Part shown: positions 18,423 through 26,990 of the stretch, piece after piece
How the letters are laid out: every line of letters starts with the position of its first letter
Numbering within the stretch: the first letter of the stretch is position 1
Source: Planctomycetota bacterium
GTDB taxonomy: Bacteria > Planctomycetota > Planctomycetia > Pirellulales > Pirellulaceae
Direction: 5' to 3'
NCBI GenBank assembly: GCA_014381825.1
Contig: JACNKX010000065.1
Span: 1-64,000 of the forward strand
Length of the DNA: 64,000 nucleotides
The notes under the pieces: model-generated
What the model saw: only the letters and a program-made list of their open reading frames with translations
What the model was told of the DNA's origin: nothing
The model's database searches: none
Made by a program: the position numbers and the translations under genes

Positions 18423-18967
18423 TGTCTAGTCCTGACAAAATAATTGCGGAGACGAAGCATCTCCGTTTCGTAGAGCGAGATGGCTGGTCTTATGTCGAGC
18501 GTCCGACAGCTAACGGCGTTGTGTGCATCGTTGCTTGCACAGACGACAACAAACTAGTTCTCGTCGAACAGTATCGCCCGCCAGTCGATCGTCGTGTGAT
18601 CGAACTGCCTGCCGGACTGTCCGGTGACCTCAGCGAAATAGCCGGCGAACCGCTTGAGGCGGCAGCAAGGCGAGAGCTACTCGAAGAGACTGGATACGAG
18701 GCAGGAGAACTGCGCCGCTGCGTGGATGTCGCTTCGAGTGCTGGTTTGACCAATGAAGTCGTCACTTTCTTCGTCGCGGCGAAGTTACAGAAAGTGGCAA
18801 GCGGCGGCGGCGACGAAAGTGAGGACATCACGGTCCGCGAGATAGCTTTAAACGAGCTAGACGTCTGGCTTACCCAGGCACACGAATCTGGAAAAATGAT
18901 AGATGCAAAAGTCTATGGAGGGCTGTACTTGCTGCCGCGATGCAATAAGGCAGGAAGCGTACAGTGA
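18422..18967 (+). CDS. Nudix hydrolase, ADP-ribose pyrophosphatase-like
   Basis: A 181-aa Nudix protein of the ADP-ribose pyrophosphatase group, which cuts ADP-ribose to AMP and ribose 5-phosphate. Diagnostic are VLVEQYRPPVDRRVIELPAG before the box and GEPLEAAARRELLEETGYEAG in it (Ex7REUxEExGU complete). The first Gly of the box is displaced by a small insert after PAGL (SGDLSEIAG), compared with the E. coli enzyme. The start overlaps the PARG stop by one base. Placed last, it would clear the ADP-ribose made by the two preceding enzymes and thereby end NrtR induction. Other sugar-nucleotide substrates cannot be excluded. Confidence 0.88.
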   Translation: MSSPDKIIAETKHLRFVERDGWSYVERPTANGVVCIVACTDDNKLVLVEQYRPPVDRRVIELPAGLSGDLSEIAGEPLEAAARRELLEETGYEAGELRRCVDVASSAGLTNEVVTFFVAAKLQKVASGGGDESEDITVREIALNELDVWLTQAHESGKMIDAKVYGGLYLLPRCNKAGSVQ

Positions 18968-19373
18968 CGTTCCAAAACGGCGGGCAAAGCATCAGATGTC
19001 CGATTGCAGTGGGACCCCGACCGCGCGTCCTCCCGGCGGAAAACTTGCGCGGCGCGCGATTTAGCTCGTTCTGCGGTATCCCAAAGCCAGCAGTCGGTGA
19101 TAGTCCTCTATTCCTCGCAAGCACCGTACGCTTCCTGCTCTCTCGGAATTCGCCAAGGTCGGAAGTTGTCGATTCACATCGCTTCGAGTGATCGATCATC
19201 CATTTTCGGAGAGGCGAAGAATCGCCAGATGCATTCTGGGCTTCTAAATTTGCCGTTTAGTGGGTATTGTCCCCGCACGAAAATTTGCGCCCAGGTGTTC
19301 GGCAGCCCCTCGTTCGTTCGGGGGGGGAACTGCTGGGCCGCTAAGTGGCATGCGTTTAGAAAGGATAATCTCA
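18968..19373. other. Intergenic stretch without supported gene
   Basis: About 400 nt between the Nudix gene and the histidine kinase. No convincing ORF, hairpin with T-run or copy of the NrtR palindrome is seen. A run of nine G lies at 19319-19327. The kinase promoter is presumably here but no good -35/-10 pair stands out. Confidence 0.5.
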
Positions 19374-22300
19374 ATGTCCACCCTCGCGCAAGACGTTTTG
19401 AGCGAAAGGGTCGTGACTGTAGATGCGGCTGCACCGCTCCGCGAAGCGTCAGTCGACATCCACGAGCGGCGAGCGTCTCACGTGGCCATCTTTACGCAAG
19501 GGCGTTGTCAGGGTGTGTCGAGTTTGAACGGCGTCGATTTGTCATCGGACAATCGAACTTTCGGAGATTTGATTGAAGGTTTTCCGCTCGCTACTGTTTC
19601 AGGAGAAACATCGCTTGAAGAACTTGGTCGGCTATTCGCGGATGCCAAGGTCGAAGGCCAGGTTGTACACAATGAACTCGGCGAATTCGTTGGTGTGGTG
19701 ACTCGGCAGAGCTTGCTAGAAACTCTGATTAACGAGGGCAATCAGCCTGTTGGGTCGCTACGCCGAAGCAATGTAACCGAACACAAACAGGTGGACTCGT
19801 TACTTGCCCTAGAAGGCGAAATCTTCGAGCGAATATTAACTTCGACGTCTCAAAGTGGTTGGTTGAAGAAGCTGGTCGAAGCGACCGAGTCACTTTCCGA
19901 CGGGATGTTCTGCGCAATTCAGCTGTTGGATGAAGATGGATTACGGCTGCGAAACGGTGCCTCTCTCGGACTGCCTGACGAATTCATCCGAGCTGTCGAC
20001 GGGCTGGAAATCGGGCTCAATTCAGGATGCTGCGCGTCCGCAGCATTTCTGAATCAGTCCGTGATCGTTTCCGATATCGCGAGCGAACCTGCGGGGACGA
20101 CTTTTCGTGACCTAGCAATGAAACACGGACTCCGCGCCTGTTGGTCCGTTCCCATTCGCTCCACGCGCGGGAAAGTGCTGGGAACGTTCGCGATGTATTA
20201 TGGCGAACCACGGAGCCCAGACAGCTACCAGGAGAATCTGATCGGTCGCGCAGCTCGTCTGGCAGCCATCGCCATCTCGCAGAGGGACTCGGAATACGCA
20301 TTGATTCGCAGTGAGCAGCAGTTGCGTAAGGCACAGCAGATTGCTCATGTTGGCAGTTTTGAATTGGCGGCGGACGGATCTCCAACGTATTGGTCGGACG
20401 AGTGTTTCCGCATTGTCGGTCTCGAGCCTACCTGCGAGATTCCATCTCGCGCGCAGTTTCTCGAGCAGATCCTCCATCCTGATGATCTCGAGCTTTCTCG
20501 ACAAACCGTGTGGCCATCTCTGAACAGGGGTGGAGCCTATAGCTACGAGTACCGCATTCGACGTCCCGACGGTTCCATTCGGTGGGTCCATGCTCGAGGC
20601 AAATCAAATTGCGACGCCTCTGGCCAGATCGTCTCGGTGATGGGAACTATTCAGGATATTACCGACAGCAAGCTGGCCACAGATTCGGTACGAGAACTGA
20701 ACATTGCGCTCTCGAATGCGATGCCTGGAATATCACGGCTCGATACGGCCGGCCACTACGTTGAAGTAAATGATCATTACGCCGATGCACTTGGATACGA
20801 ACCGAACGAACTCATTGGTGCCGATTGGAGTCCAACCGTCCATCCTGATGACGTCTCCATTGCAATACGCGCATACGAGGACATGTGCCAAGACGGCAAA
20901 GGCGAGTTTGAAGCACGCGCCGTACGGAAGGATGGATCGTTGTTCCAAAAACGCGTCCTGATGGTCCGGATCGACAACTCCGGTGGCGTGATGACAGGGC
21001 ATCATTGTTTCATGCGCGACGTCACCGAGCGTAAGCAGGTGGATGACGCGCTTCGCGCGAGCGAGCTGCGGCTAAAAACTGTCATCAGCGACGCTCCAGT
21101 TGTCATTATGTCAATTGACCTGAGCGGTCAGATCGATTTATTCGACGGACGCGCCCTGGAGTCGGTCGGGTTTCAACCGGGCCAGTTCGTCGGAGAGAAC
21201 TATTTCGAACTCTGGAAAGACCGTCCTTATATGACACGCTCGATGCGAGAGTGTCTGGCGGGCAACACACCGGCATCCACAACCATGGACATTGCCGACA
21301 GACTGCTTGAGACTCGTTACTCACCGCTGAGAGCCGCAGACGGCCAAGTGACCGGTGCAACCACGGTCTGCGTCGATATTACAGAGCGAGTACGTGCGGA
21401 AGAAGAATTGCGGGCGAACCACAATCTGCTTACCTCTGTGATGGAGGGCACGACCGACGCAGTATTTGTCAAGGATGAGAAGGGTCGGTATCTGATGGTC
21501 AACTCGGCAGGCGCTCGCATTATCGGGAAGCGAGTCGAAGAGATCATCGGGAAGGATGACACACAGCTGTTTCCCCTCGACGAAGCGCGAATCTTTCAGG
21601 CAACCGACCGCAGCGTAATGGCCTCGGATGAACTGCTGACTGTCGAGGAAGCGGCACCGTCCGCAGAGTACGACACATCCCGAACTTTCCTCACCACAAA
21701 GGCCCCGTACCGAAACCATGAGGGACGTATTGCTGGCGTCATCGGCATCGCCCACGACATCACCGATCGTAAGCAAGACGAGGAAGCGCTACGCAAATCG
21801 GAGACAAGAAGTCGCACGTTGCTTGAGGGTTCTCCAATCTGCACCAAGATTATTGACCTTGATTCCCGGTTGCAATACATGAGTTGCGCAGGTCAAAAGC
21901 AACTGAAGATTTCTGATATCAATCCGTTTTACGGGAGTACATTTCCTCCAGAGTTGTACCCCGAGTCTTGGCGAGCAGTCGTCAACGAACACTTGGAACG
22001 AGCCAAGGCCGGTGAGATTTCCAGCTTGGATTGTCCCGTTCTTGATACAGACGGGCGCGAGATCTGGTTCGACACGACATTCGTTCCGGCTCGCGATAAG
22101 GAGGGGCGGATCGAGTACATCATTGTGACATCAGTGAACATCACCGAGCGCACGCGTGCCGAGGACGAGGCGCGGAGATACCGGGACGAGTTGGCGCATG
22201 TGTCACGCATCAGCACCATCGGCGAAATGGCCACCGGTGTTGCCCACGAACTCAATCAACCGCTCGCTGCGATAGCTTCGTACAGTTATGTGGCGAAGTC

Positions 22301-23306
22301 GATTGTCGACCAATTCCATCCAGACTCGGACAAGCTCCAAGACACTCTCGGAAAACTGGAGGACCAGGCGATTCGGGCAGGTGATATCGTGCGACGCTTG
22401 CGGGATTTCGTGAAGAAGAACGAATCTGTGCATGTCTTGACTGATATCTGCACGCTCGTCCGAAATGTGGCCACGTTTGTCAAACCGGACATCTGCCAGG
22501 CCGAGGCCACGTTGGAGTTGAACTTCGAAAGGCCGAGTCTGCAAGTTCGAGTTGACGAGATTCAGATTCAACAAGTCGTGGTGAACTTGATCAGGAATGC
22601 CCTTGATGCCATGCATGAAACGCCGACGACCCAGCGCAAGGTTGCCGTTTCGGTTCGAGTTCTTCCGGACGGCCGAGTTGAGGTGGCCGTCCGCGATGCC
22701 GGGAAAGGCCTTTCCTCTAGTGAGTTGGAGCAGGTCTTCAATGCGTTCTTTTCGACGAAACAAGAGGGCATGGGGATGGGATTGGCGATCAGCCGATCCA
22801 TTGTCGAAGCACACTCCGGGAAACTTTGGGCAAAACCGAACAGCGGTCTCGGTGCAACTTTCGGGTTTATGATTCCCTATGAGCCCGAAATTAGTACCGG
22901 CGAACTCTGCGGCGATCCTACCGTCTTTATCGTCGATGACGAAGCTGTGGTCCGGGACTCATTGTGCGTACTCCTGCAAGCCATGGGGTACCGAGCAGAG
23001 TGCTTTGCATCGGCGAGCGATTTCATCGAGCGTTTCGAACCGCACGACGTCTCCGGCGCGGCCATTCTCATCGCCGACGTACAAATGCCGGAGATCAGCG
23101 GAATCGAGCTTCTGGAACGCCTCGGCGCATCAGGCAGTACACTCCCCGTCATAATCACAACCGGACACGGCGGCGAAGCGCTCAAACGCAAAGCCGAAAA
23201 CCTTGGTGCCGCCGCCTTTCTCGAAAAGCCTTTTCGACCGGCCCAACTCCAAGAGGTCATCACCACAATTCTGAAGAGAATCGCTGGTGAGAAACACGCA
23301 GCCTAG
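19374..23306 (+). CDS. Hybrid sensor histidine kinase: CBS pair, GAF, five PAS, HisKA, HATPase, REC
   Basis: A 1310-aa soluble sensor kinase. The start is ATG 19374 (MSTLAQDVLSERVVTVDA) with AAAGGA upstream; earlier in-frame starts add 38 residues of low-quality sequence. Order by residue: two CBS motifs (1-125), GAF (about 155-300), PAS units near 327, 442, 566, 684 and 812 (each ending in D(I/V)T(D/E)(R/S)), HisKA near 950 with VAHELNQPLAAIASYS (phospho-acceptor His), HATPase with NLIRNALDAM and GMGMGLAISRSIVEAHSGKL, and a C-terminal receiver (TVFIVDDEAVVRDSL, phospho-acceptor Asp in ADVQMPEISGIELL, KPF Lys). No membrane segment is seen, so it senses cytoplasmic signals. The receiver is FixJ-like but no output domain follows, so a separate regulator is expected. 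Confidence 0.92.
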   Translation: MSTLAQDVLSERVVTVDAAAPLREASVDIHERRASHVAIFTQGRCQGVSSLNGVDLSSDNRTFGDLIEGFPLATVSGETSLEELGRLFADAKVEGQVVHNELGEFVGVVTRQSLLETLINEGNQPVGSLRRSNVTEHKQVDSLLALEGEIFERILTSTSQSGWLKKLVEATESLSDGMFCAIQLLDEDGLRLRNGASLGLPDEFIRAVDGLEIGLNSGCCASAAFLNQSVIVSDIASEPAGTTFRDLAMKHGLRACWSVPIRSTRGKVLGTFAMYYGEPRSPDSYQENLIGRAARLAAIAISQRDSEYALIRSEQQLRKAQQIAHVGSFELAADGSPTYWSDECFRIVGLEPTCEIPSRAQFLEQILHPDDLELSRQTVWPSLNRGGAYSYEYRIRRPDGSIRWVHARGKSNCDASGQIVSVMGTIQDITDSKLATDSVRELNIALSNAMPGISRLDTAGHYVEVNDHYADALGYEPNELIGADWSPTVHPDDVSIAIRAYEDMCQDGKGEFEARAVRKDGSLFQKRVLMVRIDNSGGVMTGHHCFMRDVTERKQVDDALRASELRLKTVISDAPVVIMSIDLSGQIDLFDGRALESVGFQPGQFVGENYFELWKDRPYMTRSMRECLAGNTPASTTMDIADRLLETRYSPLRAADGQVTGATTVCVDITERVRAEEELRANHNLLTSVMEGTTDAVFVKDEKGRYLMVNSAGARIIGKRVEEIIGKDDTQLFPLDEARIFQATDRSVMASDELLTVEEAAPSAEYDTSRTFLTTKAPYRNHEGRIAGVIGIAHDITDRKQDEEALRKSETRSRTLLEGSPICTKIIDLDSRLQYMSCAGQKQLKISDINPFYGSTFPPELYPESWRAVVNEHLERAKAGEISSLDCPVLDTDGREIWFDTTFVPARDKEGRIEYIIVTSVNITERTRAEDEARRYRDELAHVSRISTIGEMATGVAHELNQPLAAIASYSYVAKSIVDQFHPDSDKLQDTLGKLEDQAIRAGDIVRRLRDFVKKNESVHVLTDICTLVRNVATFVKPDICQAEATLELNFERPSLQVRVDEIQIQQVVVNLIRNALDAMHETPTTQRKVAVSVRVLPDGRVEVAVRDAGKGLSSSELEQVFNAFFSTKQEGMGMGLAISRSIVEAHSGKLWAKPNSGLGATFGFMIPYEPEISTGELCGDPTVFIVDDEAVVRDSLCVLLQAMGYRAECFASASDFIERFEPHDVSGAAILIADVQMPEISGIELLERLGASGSTLPVIITTGHGGEALKRKAENLGAAAFLEKPFRPAQLQEVITTILKRIAGEKHAA

Positions 23307-23577
23307 ATGTCGGCAATCCGATTTCTTCTCCCGAAACACCACCGGGCGAGTTGAAAAAGTCGGCATCGTCCGACGGTGTAAGTGGTTGATGCCTCACAAT
23401 CCTTCCGGCGGATTTCGGAGGCACGCAAGCGGACCCGTCGTTCGAGCATTATGAAGACGATTAAGTACATCGCACTTCGGAATCGAAGATCAGGCAAAAG
23501 ATCTGGATGACCAGCCTGTGCTGCATCTCAGGCCGTGTCGTTCGTCAAAACGTGTCGCCGCATGACCGCGGCGGTCT

Positions 23578-23611
23578 GATTACGACCAATGTCAGTAAGA
23601 CTGACGCGCGC
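23578..23611 (+). repeat. Diverged repeat unit A, copy 1
   Basis: Thirty-four nt, pattern GATTnCGACCAAnGTCnGT then nAGACnGACGnGnGC. Matches 28817-28850 at 27 of 34 positions counted by eye. The two copies lie outside the cytochrome/DUF1501 gene pair on either side. Confidence 0.7.
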
Positions 23612-23626
23612 TACGGAACCGAAGGA

Positions 23627-23749
23627 GTAAGTTCACTAACCGAAGTGTTAAATGACCTGAAAACAAGGGTTCTGGCAATGACTACTCAGCATCTCCGCCG
23701 AACCGGTCCAGCCACGATTCAGGGTATCCTTGATGAGCAACTTCATCCT
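23627..23749 (+). repeat. Diverged repeat unit B, copy 1
   Basis: About 123 nt, same orientation and about three quarters identical by eye to 28538-28663. Shared blocks include CCGAAGTGT, CTGAAAAC, TTCTGGC, ATCTCCGCCGAAC, CGATTC and GCAACTTCA. Its presence upstream of 23859 argues against starting the next gene at 23730. Confidence 0.7.
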
Positions 23750-23858
23750 CCAGCCGTGGCGACTCCTGCTGCTACCCAGGAGAGGGCTAGCTGTTGCACT
23801 CCGTCTGATATCAGACGAGAATCTGAACCAGATGAGCATTCTCGGACGAAATCAGCGA

Positions 23859-26800
23859 ATGTCACGCCACCTGATCATTGCAGTTTTCTTCTCAGCAATC
23901 GCAGCCACATCACCACGTTCGGAGGAGCGTCTCGAGGTGGTCGAGTGGAAGCTGGTTGCGAGCCAAGTCAACGGCACGAGCCGCGCGGCGACCGACGACT
24001 TTGGCTTTGATACGTGGCATTTCTTGCGCACAACAAACCATACAGGTCCGGTCGCCAGCCGGACTTGGCATCGCGATGGTCAATACGCGCCCTTGGACAA
24101 CCTATTGAAACGGATGTTTGGTCTGCCATTATCCGGCGCGATTTTCCAGACGACACCTACAGCGAAGGCACCGTTCGTCGCAGGTGTCGGCGAGGACTAC
24201 ACGATCGACTGCACCTTCAAACGGGGCGAGATCCTGGTTTGTCCCGGACCAGACCATGCTGCGATTCTGGCGTGGAAGAGTCCTTTTGATGGCGTGGTTT
24301 CAATCCAGGGAGCATTTAACAATCGGCAGACATGCTGCAGTGTCAATTCGCAAGTGAACTGGTACATCGAGCGAGGCGGAGCGCCGAATCTCGAAGCCGG
24401 TTTGAAGCCAACGCTGCTCGCCCAAGGCACATCAAATCGAGAAATCGAAGATGGCATATCGAGGTTCGACCTGAACGATCTCGAAGTTTCGGTCGGCGAC
24501 TACTTTTACTTCATCGTCGACGCGAAGGCGGATGGCAGCGGATCGCCTCATCATGGCGATGGAACGGCGTTGGATCTCACCATCACAATGTCATGCGCGG
24601 CGCTTCCGCCGCCGCCAACATTCGAGGAGGACGTTCGACCATTGCTGGCAGCTCACTGTCATGAGTGTCATGGGGAAGACTCGCAAGAAGCGGGCTTGGA
24701 TATTCGCACCGTCGCCGGAATGTTGTATGGCGGCGAAAGCGGATCTGCACTAACTCCCGGCAAGCTAGGCGAGAGCTACTGCTGGACTATGATCGAATCG
24801 GGTGAGATGCCGCCGGAAGGCTCCAAGCCTCTGTCGGACAAATCAAAGTCCCTCATTCGCCGATGGATCGCTGGAGGTGCCGTGTCGAAGGAGGATCTCT
24901 CGAAAGTTAAACCGCGTACGTTCGTGACGGCGAAGGACCGCGAATACTGGGCGTTCCGGCCTCCGCGGCGGCACAAGCTCCCGTCGATCGAGCACGCAGA
25001 TCTGGCGTCGTCTCCGTTGGACTACTTGCTGTTGAAGCGACTGCAAGACAAAGCCCTTTCTTATTCGCCCGTCGCGCCGAAGGAAGTCTTGATACGGCGT
25101 CTTTACTTTGACCTGACCGGGCTTCCTCCGACACCGGCTCAGCTCGACGAGTTCAGTCAAGAAACGTCACCCGACGCTTATGAGAGACTGGTAGATCGAC
25201 TGTTGGCATCACCACGCTACGGTGAACGTTGGGGTCGCCATTGGATGGACACTGTGGGATACGTTGACGTCCGCCTCTACGACGGCGATGGGACTACGGT
25301 CTACCCCAACGAAGGCATGTGGCGATACCGCGATTACATCATCCGTTCGTTCAACTCAGACAAACCCTATGACGACTTCATCCAGGAGCAGCTTGCTGGG
25401 GATGAAATGGTGAACTGGCGAACTGCCAGGGAGTGGACTCCCGAGATCTTGGAGAAGCTTGTTGCAACCGGCTACCTGAGGAACATTGAGGATCATACGT
25501 CGGAAGCCCAATACGGGATCGACCGTCGTTATGAAATGATGTTCGACATGATGTCGATGGTCTCGACGAGCCTGCTGGGTCTGACATTCGAGTGCAGTCG
25601 GTGTCACAACCACAAGTACGACCCGATCACGCAGCGCGATTACTACAGCTTGCTCGCCTTTTTCGAATCATCTTTCAATGCCTACAACTGGCTGAAGCCG
25701 CAACAGCGCTGGATTGCTGATGTGGGTCCGATCGATGCTTTAGACATCGACCGACACAATGCCGACATTGACGGCAAGGTTACGACGCTGCAATCCAAAC
25801 TTGCCGAGTTGGAAAAAGCCAGCACAGGCAACGACACAAGACCCGCCGAAGCGAAGAAAGCAAATGCAGAAGAGGTCGATTCGCTGAAAGCACAGATCGC
25901 CGAACTCAGTGGCTCAAGACAGACGTATGGAAAGATCCAAGCCCTGTTCGATGTTCCGAATCCACCGACGTCACGGGTGTTTCGACGAGGCGATTGCTTT
26001 AAACCGGGAATTCCAGTCAAGGCTGGATTGCCCGAAGTCCTGACGTCCATTGGTCAACAAGAGCGCGACCGGAGCGATTTGTCGCTGCCGCCCCAGACCT
26101 CGGGACGTCGACTTGAATTGGCTCGATGGGTTACTTCGCGGCAAAACCCGATGACCGCCCGGGTGATCATGAACCGTTTATGGTTGCACCATTTCGGAGA
26201 AGCCATCGTTGCGACCCCGGGCAATCTGGGTCGCAATGGTGCTCCGCCATCGCACCCGGAGATCCTCGACTGGATGGCGGTTGAGTTTCAGGATAACGAC
26301 TGGAGCCTGAAGCACATGCACCGCCTGGTCCTGACCTCGCGGGCTTACAAACAAGCGTCGCGTCGTCCGACCGAGACATCTCGCGCTGAACAAATCGACC
26401 CTGACAACCAACTGCTTTGGCGACAGAACTTGAAGCGACTTGAATCGGAGATCCTTCGTGATGCGGTCCTGGCCGCGAGCGGTCGATTGGATCTCCACGC
26501 GTTTGGAAAGCCTGTGCCTGTTACCAAACCGGTCAATGGGTTATCGATGGCGGAGTCGGGGCCTGGCGGCAATGGCCACAACAGGCGGAGTGTTTACATC
26601 TTCGCACGTCGCGTCTATCCGCTGAAGTTTATGGAACTCTTCGACGCGCCGATCATGGCGGTCAACTGTTCGCGACGAACGAACTCAACGACAGTGCTTC
26701 AATCGTTCGCGCAGCTTAACAGCGACTTCGTCGTTCACGCTTCACGTGATGCCGCGAAGCGAATCCAGAAGTCAGCCGGAGTGGAACCCACCAACGTCGT

Positions 26801-26990
26801 CAACGCCGGATATCGAATGATCATTGGGCGACGTCCTTCGGAAGACGAGCAACAAGCCTGCATCCAGTTTCTTGCAGACCAAACAGCCGCCTACCGGGAG
26901 GAGGGCCAGGCGGAGAAAGCTGATTCGCTGGCGACTGCCGATCTGTGCCACATGTTGCTATGTACGAACGAGTTTCTTTATGTCGAGTGA
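23859..26990 (+). CDS. Planctomycete cytochrome C/DUF1549/DUF1553 protein with N-terminal beta-sandwich
   Basis: A 1043-aa secreted protein. ATG 23859 gives a clean signal peptide (MSRHLIIAVFFSAIAATSPR); a start 129 nt earlier would lie in a repeat. Residues about 25-245 form an extra region rich in beta-type sequence (WYIERGG, VGDYFYFIVDAKADG), perhaps a carbohydrate- or ligand-binding sandwich. Then a PSCyt1 cytochrome segment (EEDVRPLLAAHCHECHGEDS, near 255-275), DUF1549 (about 380-600, with LTGLPPTPAQLDEF, SPRYGERWGRHWMD and the second haem-like motif ECSRCHNHKYDP), a short coiled coil (about 630-690) and DUF1553 (about 745-1043). The DUF1501 gene starts 9 nt before its stop, the standard family pairing. 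It probably acts in the periplasm on a polymer; substrate unknown. Confidence 0.9.
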   Translation: MSRHLIIAVFFSAIAATSPRSEERLEVVEWKLVASQVNGTSRAATDDFGFDTWHFLRTTNHTGPVASRTWHRDGQYAPLDNLLKRMFGLPLSGAIFQTTPTAKAPFVAGVGEDYTIDCTFKRGEILVCPGPDHAAILAWKSPFDGVVSIQGAFNNRQTCCSVNSQVNWYIERGGAPNLEAGLKPTLLAQGTSNREIEDGISRFDLNDLEVSVGDYFYFIVDAKADGSGSPHHGDGTALDLTITMSCAALPPPPTFEEDVRPLLAAHCHECHGEDSQEAGLDIRTVAGMLYGGESGSALTPGKLGESYCWTMIESGEMPPEGSKPLSDKSKSLIRRWIAGGAVSKEDLSKVKPRTFVTAKDREYWAFRPPRRHKLPSIEHADLASSPLDYLLLKRLQDKALSYSPVAPKEVLIRRLYFDLTGLPPTPAQLDEFSQETSPDAYERLVDRLLASPRYGERWGRHWMDTVGYVDVRLYDGDGTTVYPNEGMWRYRDYIIRSFNSDKPYDDFIQEQLAGDEMVNWRTAREWTPEILEKLVATGYLRNIEDHTSEAQYGIDRRYEMMFDMMSMVSTSLLGLTFECSRCHNHKYDPITQRDYYSLLAFFESSFNAYNWLKPQQRWIADVGPIDALDIDRHNADIDGKVTTLQSKLAELEKASTGNDTRPAEAKKANAEEVDSLKAQIAELSGSRQTYGKIQALFDVPNPPTSRVFRRGDCFKPGIPVKAGLPEVLTSIGQQERDRSDLSLPPQTSGRRLELARWVTSRQNPMTARVIMNRLWLHHFGEAIVATPGNLGRNGAPPSHPEILDWMAVEFQDNDWSLKHMHRLVLTSRAYKQASRRPTETSRAEQIDPDNQLLWRQNLKRLESEILRDAVLAASGRLDLHAFGKPVPVTKPVNGLSMAESGPGGNGHNRRSVYIFARRVYPLKFMELFDAPIMAVNCSRRTNSTTVLQSFAQLNSDFVVHASRDAAKRIQKSAGVEPTNVVNAGYRMIIGRRPSEDEQQACIQFLADQTAAYREEGQAEKADSLATADLCHMLLCTNEFLYVE

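Larger units (their letters stand above)
23307..23858. other. Intergenic region carrying diverged repeat units
   Basis: About 550 nt without a supported gene. It contains repeat unit A (23578-23611) and repeat unit B (23627-23749), both with relatives at 28.5-28.9 kb. An ORF spans part of it but has no family signal and covers the repeats, so it was not called. Confidence 0.55.

Noticed and set aside
23507-24010. ORF of 167 codons before the cytochrome gene
   Set aside because: It runs through repeat units A and B and then overlaps the signal peptide region of the real gene in another frame.
26824-26979. N-terminal extension of the DUF1501 gene
   Set aside because: It overlaps the DUF1553 coding region by about 160 nt, and the twin-arginine signal lies just after ATG 26980.
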